A stretch of 64,000 bases of DNA from Rhinopomastus cyanomelas (lineage: Eukaryota; Chordata; Aves; Bucerotiformes; Rhinopomastidae), in assembly GCA_013400115.1 (NCBI GenBank), contig VXBP01003674.1:1-64000 (forward strand). The letters are read 5' to 3'. Position numbers and translations under genes: made by a program. Every line of letters begins with the position of its first letter. The stretch's first letter is position 1. The notes below the pieces were generated by a model. It made no database searches. It saw only the letters and a program-made list of their open reading frames with translations, and was not told where the DNA came from. Shown here one piece after another: positions 1-12,300 of this stretch.

Positions 1-22
1 ATGATTCTATGATTCTATTCTA
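1..22 (+). repeat. CR1 LINE 3' tail, cut by the window edge
   Basis: The window opens with repeats of ATTCTATG, the terminal octamer array of avian CR1 elements in + orientation. The body of the element lies upstream. Confidence 0.75.
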
Positions 23-141
23 TCAGTACAGAACAGGTCAGCAAGGATGGTCCCTCTTGTCCAGTTCATTGGTTTCTTCTGTTGCGACTGCTTTTGTTGG
101 CAGTTATACATCTTGGGTTTCATTTCTTGTGTTTTCTTTAG

Positions 142-220
142 GTTACTGACACTGTGGCTGCAGTTCACGTACAAACACTAATATTTGGAGAAACACTTCG
201 ATAGCTACAGCTCCTCACCC
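142..220 (+). other. SLC38A1: 5' UTR part of the first visible SLC38A1 exon
   Basis: A pyrimidine-rich tract ending in CTTTAG at 136-141 is a good splice acceptor, so the exon probably starts at 142 and an upstream noncoding exon and promoter lie outside the window. The 79-nt leader has no upstream ATG. Translation starts at tandem ATGs, 221 and 224. The first has C at -3, while the second gains A at -3 from the first and so has the better context. Human SNAT1 also begins Met-Met. The acceptor is inferred; no transcript evidence is available. Confidence 0.6.
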
Positions 221-342
221 ATGATGCCTTTTAAAGCTGGATTGGAACTGACTGAATTGCAGAACATGACTGTCCCCGAAGACGATAACATCAGCAATGA
301 TTCGAACGATTTCACAGAGGTGGAAAATGGCCAGATAAATAG
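221..342 (+). CDS. SLC38A1: SLC38A1 coding exon 1 (residues 1-41)
   Basis: Encodes the cytosolic acidic N-terminus, rich in Asp, Glu and Asn, ending at an AG|GTGAGT donor with two bases of codon 41. This tail is nearly identical to human SNAT1 and differs from SNAT2, which identifies the paralogue. Confidence 0.96.
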
Positions 343-3300
343 GTGAGTACTTTTCCACTGATGCTGCCTGTGCTAAGAAGCAGGCTCTTTAAAAACACCA
401 TTCTGATTTTCAGTATATGTCCTGAATTATTCATTGCCATGTCATGCTCCATTTGAAGATGTAATTTGAATTTCATATGTGACATCTGTTGGGCATAGGC
501 TGCAACAGCAGATAAAGCAATTGGAGTGGCAATTTATTCATAATTTTGAATCTTTCAAATTAGTCTAATAAAATGCAGAAGCATCTAACATATCGAAAAG
601 CCAACATTTTGCAGCATCTTCCTGCACACAGAAGTAATAATAATTAATACAATTATACAAATGATGTAATTTGGGATAAATCTCCTTTTGGTCTCTGATA
701 TGACAACTTTAACCTGCCTGGCCATCTCCACACGTCCAAGTTCCCAGGTATTTACAGCTGGCAGCAAGTGCAGTCCCAGTCCATACTGCAGTTCAGGGTG
801 ATACACTGGGCAGCGGTTTGTTGCTCCCCACGGCGGTGAAGCGAGAGCAGTGGCCTGATGGAAGTTTACTGGTTAGAACCTTGAAGTGAGCAGCAGCAGT
901 ATGTCACATAGTAAGATATCACGTAGAAATAGATGTGTTCTTCTAAAGGGGTTTTTTCCAAGGCTGCTGGATCCCTGAAAGCAGCAACTTATCTCTGAGG
1001 ACTAGTGAGTGTGAAGAACCAAAAACCAACTTTCTGATAGTGTCAGCAAAACAAAGAAGTAGATAATTGCAGTTCACCAAGAGGACACCACGAGGGAGAA
1101 GTTTACTTCTTCCTAAATGACCACCAGACATCTCTGAAGACCACCATGACCTCTAATGCACATGCAGGAATAGGTGGTAACTTATGGTAATGATCTTTTC
1201 AGATAAATAATGAATGTGTTAACCCTTTCTTGGAAATACTATGGATGTGCATGTTTGTCTTGCATGTCAGCCGTGCATTAACCTTCATCGGTGGGCGCAT
1301 TAGGTGGAGCTAGTCCCTGTGCACCCAGAGCTGCAGTAAGGAATACCTGCTTAACAGGCCCCCTGACTGTTGAGCCCTGATTATTGGCTTTTCAAGGCAT
1401 CCGCAGGGATGGTGAGAAGATGGTAAAAACAGAGAGTTGCACTCGTATCAAATTTTTTTAATGCATGTTTTTATCAGTCATAGTGAAAACCATTAGGTTT
1501 GTGTGAATTAGTGCACTGTTGGCTTTTCCTGTAAGGTCTACAGTCATTTCCAAAGAGCAGTCTGTTCCACCTGAGAGTGGTTCTTCAGGCCTTCCTACCA
1601 ACCTCCAACAGGTGTTGAGCTGTTCTTTTTACAGCAAAGACCTGCTGACAGACCTTGCTTGGGATTTGTGGAATGTAAAACGAGAAGTTGTGTTTTGATT
1701 AAACTTCCTGTTCAAATATTGCACAGCGAGGCGGAGCACACCTGCCAGCCAGTGCCTGAGCAGGAATCCAGTCCTGCCTGGCACTGGTGTTGCTGGAAAG
1801 CCTCTACCAGCACGCCATCCTACTCCTTTACTGATGGGTTGCTGCTGCTTGTGTTTACAGCCTTAAAACCTCCTCTGTTTTCCTTCCTTCCCTTTAGCAG
1901 CACCTCCTCTGGCTACCCAGAGAAACTAACTTTCTAGCGTAAAAGCAAAACTGAGAGCCCCCAGAGTAGGAGGGTGCCCAGGAAGTCTTGGGGTGGTTGC
2001 CAGCTGCACTGTGTAGCAGCGCGACTGCAGCGCAGCTGCAGCTGGTCAGGAGTTTTCTGATGCAACTTCTTTGATGGAAAGTGCCAAAATGAAATACAAA
2101 CCACTTCTGTGAAAAATAAAAGGTGAGGGTGGGGGGAGAAGAGCAAGACAAAAAACCCCCTCCAACTTTGCCAAAACAAAACAGTTCCGGTACAAACCTG
2201 CTCGTGTTCCTGCTGGCTTGTTTGGTAAAGCGAGGGGCTATGGGGCTGGCAACGGTAAATTTGCTCCCGGGAGCCTAACGAGGGTTTATATCCTTTAAAG
2301 AAGGAGCGGCTCTACCAGGATAGCTTTGCCTCCACGGCGTTTTGGCTGGTGCCACCAGTAACTGTTAAGTGGGAAAAACCCTGTTAGTGCTTCATCTTTC
2401 AGGGAATATTTATTCAGGGGAAGGGTGGGGAAGGAGTGTGGCGTGTGTGCCTGATCCTCTGGTCACACTGTGCTCCGCAGAGTTCAGGAGGAGTAAACAT
2501 GGCAAGATCTGGGTTGGATCCAGAAGAAGACCGGAGTGAGGAAAGGGTGTCAGATACTCAGGGGCTAAAGTTCTGATTACTCTTCTGGCTCTTAGGAGAG
2601 ATTCCACAATTTCCATTCCTTTCTGGACAGCTTTTTTCTGCAGAACATTATTTGGTTGTAGGCTGTAACCTTTTATAATCGTCTGTTATCCGTGTGCTGG
2701 GTGCTACAGGGCAGCTACTCATGTACCCCCTGCATGAGAATTTTACCCTACACATCCTGGTGTGTTCATGCTCCCCTCCTTGCCTAAAACAAGACTTTCA
2801 AGGCAACTCACACTGACCATAGGTTCCAGCACAGCAGCACTTGGGCACTGGCACAGCCTTATCAGCATCCTCCGGGGCTAAGGCTATGGCTGTGGCTGAT
2901 CCACGCGTGGCCATTGCCCAGTGCAAGCACCTCCATGCTGACATGGGTGATGAGCAGGCAGGCAGACCCTGCTGTGGACCCCATGCCAAGCACGACCTGA
3001 GCTGTTGTGGTTATTCCCATTGCTTTAACTATTTCAGCAATCCCATTCTCTCCACGGAGCGAGATGTTAAAGGGGGTAGGGAATAATACATTCAGTGCCG
3101 CCTGGCACACGGTGCCAGACCTTGTGAAATACCGACGCTCATCAAAACCAGTGGGACGTTTTTCTGTTGATTTCACTTGAGCTTTAGATTAGATCTGGAA
3201 TTTTCAACTAACATTTTTCACTGGTGTTTCGACCTGTTTGATTTTGTGCTCTGTGTTTCACTGGAAATACTTTGTCTCCCGGTGCATAACTCAATGTAGA

Positions 3301-6300
3301 GCATGAGTTTTTAAGGGCCTTTAGAAGAAGGTACTGCAGGGAGACACTGATTCCAGGTCTGGTTGTAAACTCTGTTTGCAGATGATTTGGTGACTTTTAA
3401 CCACACATCCTGGCTACAGAACTTTGCCATCTCTGCACACAGCTGCTTGTTCCTCTGTGACTATATCAGTGCTCTCAGGAAGCAGCTGCCTGAATGCCTG
3501 TCTTTGTTTGCAGCTACTAGTAAGTTATCAGCAACTCTTGTTAGTCCTCAAGGTTGTTAGCAGGTATGCCCAGATTTGGTCCAAGTTTCATAGGATAAGT
3601 CAGATCAAAGTTTCTTCTGTATTTCTTGTTCTTGCCTGCCCTGGAAATCTGCCATCGCTCAAGTTAGCACTCAGCTGAAGAAGCTGCCTAAGGATAAAGT
3701 TCTGTCATCTTGGCAAAATTAGCTTTCCCTAGCAAATGTTTATGGCCTTGTCGAATATCGCTTTGATTTAATTATGTCTTAACGTATCTGAGGTGGCTAA
3801 ATGGTTTTTTGTAACTCTGCTTAGCCAAAATGGTTAGCTCAAGAGTACCACCTTACACATTCTGTAGTGCCACAGAGTAGCAGTGGGTCTCCACGCATCC
3901 CACCTGGGTCGCCAGTAACATTGTGGGTTTGAGACCCCGACTATGTTTTAACCAACAGCTTTTATCTAAAGTGTCAGACACCAGGGGAGGGTTTAACAAA
4001 ACCACTTACGAATCTGCAGGCAGTGAAAGAAGTTACTCAATTTAGAGAAGAAAGCCACCAAGATGGAGAGAAGGGAAGAAGGCGAAAGTCACCAAGAGGG
4101 AAGAAGACAAGAGAGTGGAGGGGCAGACACTTTTCAACTTTTTTAACCCAAACTTTAAACTTTCCTGCAGAAAATACACAAATTAAAATGTATTTTCTGT
4201 TCCAGGTCTGATAGTAAACTCTGTTTGTAAGTATTTCTTGATCTTGGAAAAGAATTCTCTGTATCCCTTGGGACTTCCAGCCTTTCTAATTTCTGTTTAA
4301 TAATAGAATTAAGATTCTACTCAGCTTTTAAAGCATAGCACGTTCCTCATTTAAATCCTTTAATACATTTCATTTTGGAAACCCTTTTTAAATGTGGTCT
4401 CTTTAAAAAACACTTTACTAATAAGAGTAGATTTCTACTTTACACTAAATGAAACCAGGAGAAGAATTAAAATGAAGACAGTCTATTCCAAGGCAACTAG
4501 AACTGTTCATGCATCACAAGGATGAGCTGGCTATTTTTTAGCCAGTTTATTTAATTAATGTATCTGAAAAGATTTGTATAAGCTGTTCATAATCACCTAT
4601 GGTGTAGGAAACACAACAGGAAAGTAGAAAGAACATGTTATGTTTTTTAATGATGAGTGAAGTGTTTTAAATGAAGACAACTAACAGCATAAATGGATTT
4701 CATGCTTGTCAGGGAGTCACAAGGCTTTGAAGGCACAGACAGTCGGTCCTACAGCAATTGGCTCAGGGGCCTCTAGTTCTTGGAAAGGCTGAGAGAGGCT
4801 GGAGAAAACAGTCGTTTCACTTCCTTCATGTTGTATTTCTAAAGGTCAGATATTCAACTTTCTGTGTCAATGAGTAGCTCATTTTCCAAGCACATTTATT
4901 AAGCAGAGCAGACACATGTCACAGTTTAACTAGAAATTCCACTATTCCAACCTATGTCCCCCTTCATGTGCTATGGGGGAAAAAAACCCACCCTGAAAGG
5001 AAAAAAATGTTTAGGAAAAAAGCAGAATCTTGGGAAAACCTGCTTCATCCATTGTACTACCTTCTCCCTGGGTTTGGGGTTTATTTTAAGCTGAGGTTCA
5101 GTGCTGCATTCCGTTTGTAGAGCACTTGCGCTGTTGAACAGCACATGTCTGCCACCTACCAAGCCTGGTCCCAAGGCAACGTGCTTGTCTGCACTTGCAC
5201 TTCAAGTTGCCTGCAAGAGCAAACCAAGCAGGCTCCACAGCCCCCAACAACACGTTGCTGCTGAGCTTTCTGGGCAAGACATCCTGAGGCTGGCAGGCAG
5301 GGGGCTGAAGGTGCAGGCAGGGAAGAACCCCATTGAAAAGCTACTCTCAGTGCTGTGTGCCTCTTGATTTGGGAGCCTTGATTTCATAGTCTCATTCCCA
5401 AGTCTGACTTTGTCTTCACACGTGCATCACGCAAGATAAATGGAGAAAAATGTGCTCTGTGACGTGAGGTGGGTGAGGATCTAGCTTGTGATAAGAGATG
5501 AGAGGCTGGACAACAAGCCCAGAAAGTGGATCAGATCAGTTTCCAAATCTTGTTTTCTTAAAAGCCTATCCAGAAATAAATGATGTGTTTGTTGGCCACA
5601 GAAGCTACCAGTTCTACAGAAGCTGCTTCCTCTGTTAGGGCGAAGTCTCATGGATTCTTTATATTAAAGCAGCATTACTAGAGCGTTGCCTTCATCACGT
5701 GTTAGTTCTTCAACAATGATTTTCATCAAGCTTTAATATCAGGCAGCAATAATAATAGTGTGTAAAAATGTGTTGGTTTTGTAATTATTAAGGGACGACT
5801 ACAAGCAGAAGGACAAAGAGAGGTAGGGGGAGCAGACAAGTTATTTCTGTCTGACAAAGTCTGACAAAATCAAAAAGGACTCATGATCTCTGTAAATGAC
5901 AGAAGTCAAAGTCCACAGATGTTCCCAGTAGCCATTACAAATTCAAAAGAGATAAAACTTGTCTCTGTGTTCCCGCCTGCCTGCGGGGTGTTTCCCAAGA
6001 GTTGGAATGTCTTTTTCAAACTGTTCACACTCTGCTGCCTGCATTCAAGAGATGGGTGTGAAAGAAAAACAAAGCACTTGCTCTGAATCAGGTTGAGATT
6101 TTGTTCCGTGAACATGGAATACCTGCTCAGTAAGCTTCAGAAGGTTAAGTTTGGATCAGTTTGTCTTAGAAGTCATTGCTTTTCACTGCTTAAAACAGTG
6201 GGTGAGGTTCAGCCCTCTATTCCAACTGGGTCATGTTGGTAAACCTGTCATGGTGTCTGCATTTTGCAAACTAGTTAGTGACATTAGCAGTTAAAAAATA

Positions 6301-9300
6301 TAGGAGAAGCCATTAGTTGGTTGGTTCTTATCTCAAGGAAGTCAAAGCAATGAGTAGGAGTCCAAGTTGCAACGAAACCAGGAAAAATACTCCGTGTGTT
6401 TTGCCAGCCGTTCCCAGATGGAAGGGATAAACTCAAAATGTGCATGTGGTGCGTAGAACGTTAAAGGATGCAGGGCCCAGCATGTCAGCCGTGGAAGCCA
6501 AGTCAGCAGCATTACAGCTGCATGATCTTGCCATACACCTGGAAACTCTTCTGGAATTTATCACTAGTAATTGGCCACAACTGAGGCCGTAAGGAAGTTT
6601 CACAGAGCCCTGGCTTTGTGAGTTCACCAGACTGGATGCAGTTAGATGTACTCAGTTGATGCACAGGATTGAGTCACAATTAGAACATCCTCAGCCAGTA
6701 GATGCTCCCAGCTGTGACAAAGGAGCAGTGGTGCTGTCTGTGTTCAGTGCATTGTTTGTTTTAAGAAGAGCCACCTTATCTACAGCAAAAAGGGTCCCTG
6801 ACGCATGGCGACAGCCCCTGGTTATGTATGTCACACGTAGGGTGGCTGATGCGTAGCCAGTGCAGCATAAGAGCCATCTGTGGATTAAACAAAGATGCCA
6901 AGGACTCAATCGTGCATAAACCTTCCAAAGAAGAAAAGCTGAAAGAATGCTTTAAACAAACTAAAATGTTTGCTGAAGAGAGGATCTGTGAGAAAATAAG
7001 AGCTCGTCCACATAAGAAGTGTTGTAAATCCCAAGGATACCAGCACAGCCACAGGAGGCAAATTTTGGTCTGGTGACAACAAGCTCCCGAATGTGGATAT
7101 GTCAAGGGCAAATAAATAAGTGAAGAGTGCAGAGAAAGAAAAGCTGCCTGTTCTGCGTTGCCTTGCACATGAGTGTTTAATTTTGCAGTACAGCAAATTC
7201 AGTATTGAATTTTGAAAGACAATTACATGACAATCCAGTAGAACCATAGAATCATCCAGGTTGGAAAAGACACCTGGGATCATCAAGTCCAACCATCAAC
7301 CCTATTCTACAAGGTCACCCCTAAACCACATCCCTCAGCACCACATCTAAGCAACTGTTAAACACATCCAGGGATGGGGACTCGGCCACCACCCTGGGCA
7401 GCCCATTCCAGTGCCTGACCACTCACCCTGGGAAGAATGTCTTCCTGATGTCTAATCTAAACTTACCTTGTTGAAGCTTGAAGCCTTTCCCTCTGCTTCT
7501 GTCACAAATGACCTGTGAGAAGAGACCAGCACCAACATCTCTACAGTGTCCTTTCAGATAGGTGTATGGTGTGGAAAGTCCTTGCAAGCACAGTAGCCCA
7601 GAACGGTGTGCACACAGGGAATGGACCTGGTTTAGGATAGTCTGGGCAGTGGGGGCTGCAGGCAGCACCTCTTACCCCTCTTAATTCCAGCCATACCAGC
7701 CCTACAGTGACAATTTAGGCTTTGGTAGGGTTCCACACCTGACACATTGGCAGAATGATGACAGCATTGAAGTGTAGTTAGAATTAAAGCTTTATTTTCT
7801 TACTGGAATGTTATGATCTATGTTAGAGCAGAATTTGCTATCAGAGTGGCACGGGATTCTACAAGCAGAGCCCATGTAGTACAATGTAGTATAAGTAGGT
7901 GTGTGACTGGGTCTGGGTGATCCTGCTGTGTCAGGGGGATTGGACTAGATGATCTTTCAAAGTCCCTTCCAATCCCTCATGATTCTATAATAAGGCAGAA
8001 TTTCGAGTACAACTTAACTTACAGTTTCTAATCACCTGGACCCTCTGTGTATCGTAATACCTGGTTTGCTGTGTCAGTACAACAATTGAAAATAATACAA
8101 GAAAGTGAGTTTTCCACAGAGAAAGCAGAAGACGGTAGGAGTGCCCCTGACCACCAATGGTCCCAAGTCTCTCTGCCCCAGAAGCAGCTCTGGTCCAAGT
8201 TCCCCACTTAGGACTTGTAACTGCTTGATTTTACAGAGAGTGCTGAGTGCTGTTACCCTTGAGGGAGTCTCACTACCATCTGATGGGCCGGGTGGTGGAG
8301 ACTTTCAAGGCTGGCAAAGAACGCAGTCATTGGGCTGGCCTCAAGACAGATAGGGAGAGGAAGAAGAAATCTGGTTTGTTTTTCTAGTAGGTTTACAGGA
8401 CCTTCAGGGCTGGACAATGAGAAGGGAATGAATACATGATATGCTCAGTCACAGAGTGTGGCTGCTTGCCTTAAAGAAGGCGTTAGTTGTGCAACCACGT
8501 GAGCAGCGGTTGGGAGCAAGGACTTCTGGTCACACACACCTCTGCAGGACACCTGGAGAAGTAGATCCTCTTCATGCTTCTGCAAACAAATCACCTTCCC
8601 ATCGGCAGAATTGGTGTTGCTGCACAACTAAGTCTCCTGAAAGGCTGTTCTGTACAGACACATTTGTTCTGATCTTGCCCTGGTGTTGCCTTTGTTGATG
8701 CCCAATGTATGATGATATCAAGGAAGCTTAACCTGGCTCATGAAACAGCTTGGGTTTGACCCCTCTTCACGTACAGTTCTTAATACACTGTGCATATTGT
8801 AATCACACGCTGCTCACAGAATGAATGTGTTTGTGTTTTCTAAACACTTGCCAGAAATAAATCCTCTGACTTCTTTCAGCAAGTTTATTTCAGATCGAGA
8901 AAGCAGAAGAAGTCTCACGAACAGCCACCTGGAGAAGAAGAAATGTGATGAATATGTAAGTCTCTCTTGCTGTTCTTTTCCTTGTCAAAATTAACTGTAT
9001 GTTATGTAGAGAAGGGCCTTTAACCATGATCTTCGGAAGCGCTGGGCATACACAATTATAACTGCAGTTCAAGTTTTCTTAGGAACTGCCTGTGCTCAGC
9101 AGTTAAAAATCTCCAACACAAACCCCCAAGCATTTTAGAATCATAGAATTGTTTAGATTGGAAAAGACCTCCAAGATCCAGTCCAACCACCAGCCCAGCT
9201 CCACCAAGTCCACCACCAAACCACATCTAGACAACCTCCAAACATATCCAGGAGTGGCAACCTCGCCACCTCCCTGGGCAGCTTGCTCCAAAGCCCAGTG

Positions 9301-12300
9301 ACCCTCCAGTGAAGAAGACCCTCCCAATGTCCAAGTCAAAGCTTCCACTGGCACAACATAAGACCTCTTCTTTCTCTCCCATCTCCTGCCACTTGTGAGA
9401 AGAGATCAACATCCACCTCCCTACAAACTCCTTTATACAGCCTTGTGAGGGCCCTGGACACACTCTTTTCCCTCAGCAGTCAGCCTGGTCTTCGGTCAAG
9501 GGATTTTTCCTTGGGTTTTTGTAGACCAGCACATTACCAGGACATCAAAGTGAATGTCATCTGAGGGAGGACTGTGTGCCTACCTGGCAAACCACAGCCT
9601 TTCTGAAGCTGCCATGGGAAGTGTCTTCTAAAATACACATCACACTTCTTTCTGCTGTGGTCACAGCAAACTCTGCCAGTGCACGAGGAATTTCTCTGTG
9701 AGGAGAACCTGAGTGCTCTTCTGGTAAATATTTTGTGTTTCATGCGTGGTGAAGTGGGAGAATATTTTGGTGGAGCTGAGGCAGGGGAATCCTGTGTTAG
9801 ACAGGCAGTCTTGGCGGTTCCTTGTGGCCTGAAGTTATATGAGTCACGTGCCTAGAATGTTTCACAGACTTCAGTGAAACGTGGGGCTTAAAACTGAGCT
9901 TGTAGGATGAGTTATGGGATGTCTACACCATCTGCAAAACCTATAGGACAGCAGTCGGAGTGTGGCTGTGACGGGGTTCGGTGGTGCTTCACCTCTTTCA
10001 AAGCAGTTTTTATTAATCAGTTTGACAGCGATTCCGCAGCAGCAGTGACTTGTATCTGACACGTCACAAACCGGGGGCTTTAAAGCATAGATGCGCCCTT
10101 CTGCTTTGTTCCAAGACGTTGCTGACACCTCTCTCTTTATCTCTCCAGATCCCAGGAACGACTTCACTGGGGATGTCTGTCTTCAACCTCAGCAATGCAA
10201 TTATGGGTAGTGGGATTTTGGGTCTTGCTTTTGCCTTGGCCAACACAGGAATTCTCCTTTTTCTGTAAGTATTTGCGTGACGAGTAGCTGGCGTCGGTGC
10301 GGTTTCACTGCCTTTAGAGAACCTGTGCGCAGCCCAGACAGAGGGATTTGTTGTCTCATCTCTAACCAAGTACAGCCTTCAATCCTGAAAACATTAGCTG
10401 TGAGTTCCAGACATCATTTTTCAGTCAGACTTGGGGGGGGTGTTTTGTGGAAAACCACTACTTGTAATGTTATTCACTACAGCCTGGAGCCTACGGATTT
10501 TTGCTGTGGGCTACAAGCCTCACTTATGTCGGAAGTAGTCAGTACTAATAGTTGCAGCAGGATAGGACCTAGATGTGTCACACAATCTCCAGCTTTTTCA
10601 TCAAAGTGTGCTGCCATAACTACTTCTTTTTTAACCAAAAGAAAGAATATTTATATTCCTTTATACGTTACTTATAATATTTTCATGTCACTCCCACAGT
10701 TTCTTCAGTTTCTTATGTGAGAGTCCTTGAGAGCCAACATAAATATAGACAGGATTTTCGTGTAGAAAAAAAGTGGAGGTAGAGTGCTTCATCAAAAAAG
10801 GAGGCATTTTGTAAAGGAGGATTTTATAGTTTAAAAATGAAATGGTGCCAGAGAATGAGTAAGACACAGTGCTATTCAGTGGTGTTCTGGATCGCCGTGT
10901 GAGACTTTTCGTTGTGAAAAGTGATTCTGAAGAAATCAGCTGGGGATTGTGTGCAGATTTCAGTGATGAATGTTCATTGAGGGAAGAAAGACAATAATTT
11001 ACGTTCTTTGAGAACCGTTCAGCCGTGACTGAGTTTACAGATGAAAGCGGTGCCATTTCTTGAATGTCAAATCTACACATCTACAGCCTTTGTTATTTCT
11101 TAGGGCTTGGGGAAGTAAATCATACGAGCCCTGTGTATGGCAGAGTAGATGTCCACAGTGGCACGTGCAGCCGTGTGATCTGCAAGCACAGCCACATCCA
11201 TGCTGCTGGCTGACGGTTTGCCGGGATTGGGTAAAGTCCAGGAGTAATCCAAGGAGTTAATCCATTTACATTAAGAGCCTACAAAACCTCATGATCGTGT
11301 TGTCTCTGAGCTGGGCTCTAAAGCAGCCAGGCTCTAATGCAGATCTTCCTTACGCAGAGGAACCAAAAGTTCTCTCTTCTGAGCCTTGTTACATCTGCGA
11401 TAATAACGTCCCACCCAAGGAACACCCTAGATTCCTCCTTGTTGCTTTTCTGTAATCTCATCCTTTTCTCATTCTTTTGGCAGCTTTTCATGAGTTACAT
11501 GAGATGTGAAATGTGTTTGCTCCAAACAATGTAAAAAGACAGTTTCTTTTAAGCAAAGTAGATCAGGCCGGTGACACTGAGCACCTGAGACACTTCTAAC
11601 GCTGGGTGATGGTGACTGGGCTCGATTTGGCCCGACTAGCTTGTGGATGTGCACCATCACATTGCATGTAAAGCCTCCAAACCTGAATGTACAGACTTTT
11701 ATAGCCTGAATAACAGCAGTGCTTTCTGCAGAATTAACTGTGGGTATTTAAAAGCTGATTATTGTTAGCCTTTAGATTTGTTGCCCTGGAGATAGCCCAC
11801 TGAATGTCAAAGGTAAGGAAGCTAGAAGGACCTAACTGACTGGGCTAGCAGAACTTTCTCTTTTGAAACCTGGAGATACAGGATTTTAATGTGGTATCTG
11901 CAGTGATGCCTGAGAGTTGAACTAACTTAAATGTTCTTTATCATGCAATAATTCCACAGTTAAATTTAGTCCAGAAGTGTTAGACTTTTTTTTCTCTCGC
12001 TCTGTGCATTTTGCCTGTAAATGTGTAGTTCTGGTGTCACTGTCACAGGCAGATCTTTGAGCCATTTCTGCTTTACGAGTGATAACAAACAGAATCCCAG
12101 CAAAACTTTCTTTGGTTTTTTGCAAGGAGAAAGCTCTTAAAATCACTGGCCTCGAGTAGCAGAGGTCTGGAAACTTTCCACATTGCTTTATCCAATGTTA
12201 GCACGCACCACCCCTGCAAAGAGGAAAAAGAGGCAGAAAAATTCAAGGAGTATTGTCAACACTCACAAAACAAAAGCACTCTCACGAGTCTTAGGCTCCT

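Larger units (their letters stand above)
343..8879 (+). other. SLC38A1: SLC38A1 intron 1
   Basis: 8.5 kb between coding exons 1 and 2. It holds two CR1 fragments (7241-7565 and 7899-7990). The rest shows no coding similarity or structure I can name; open frames here are short and unrecognised. Confidence 0.85.
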
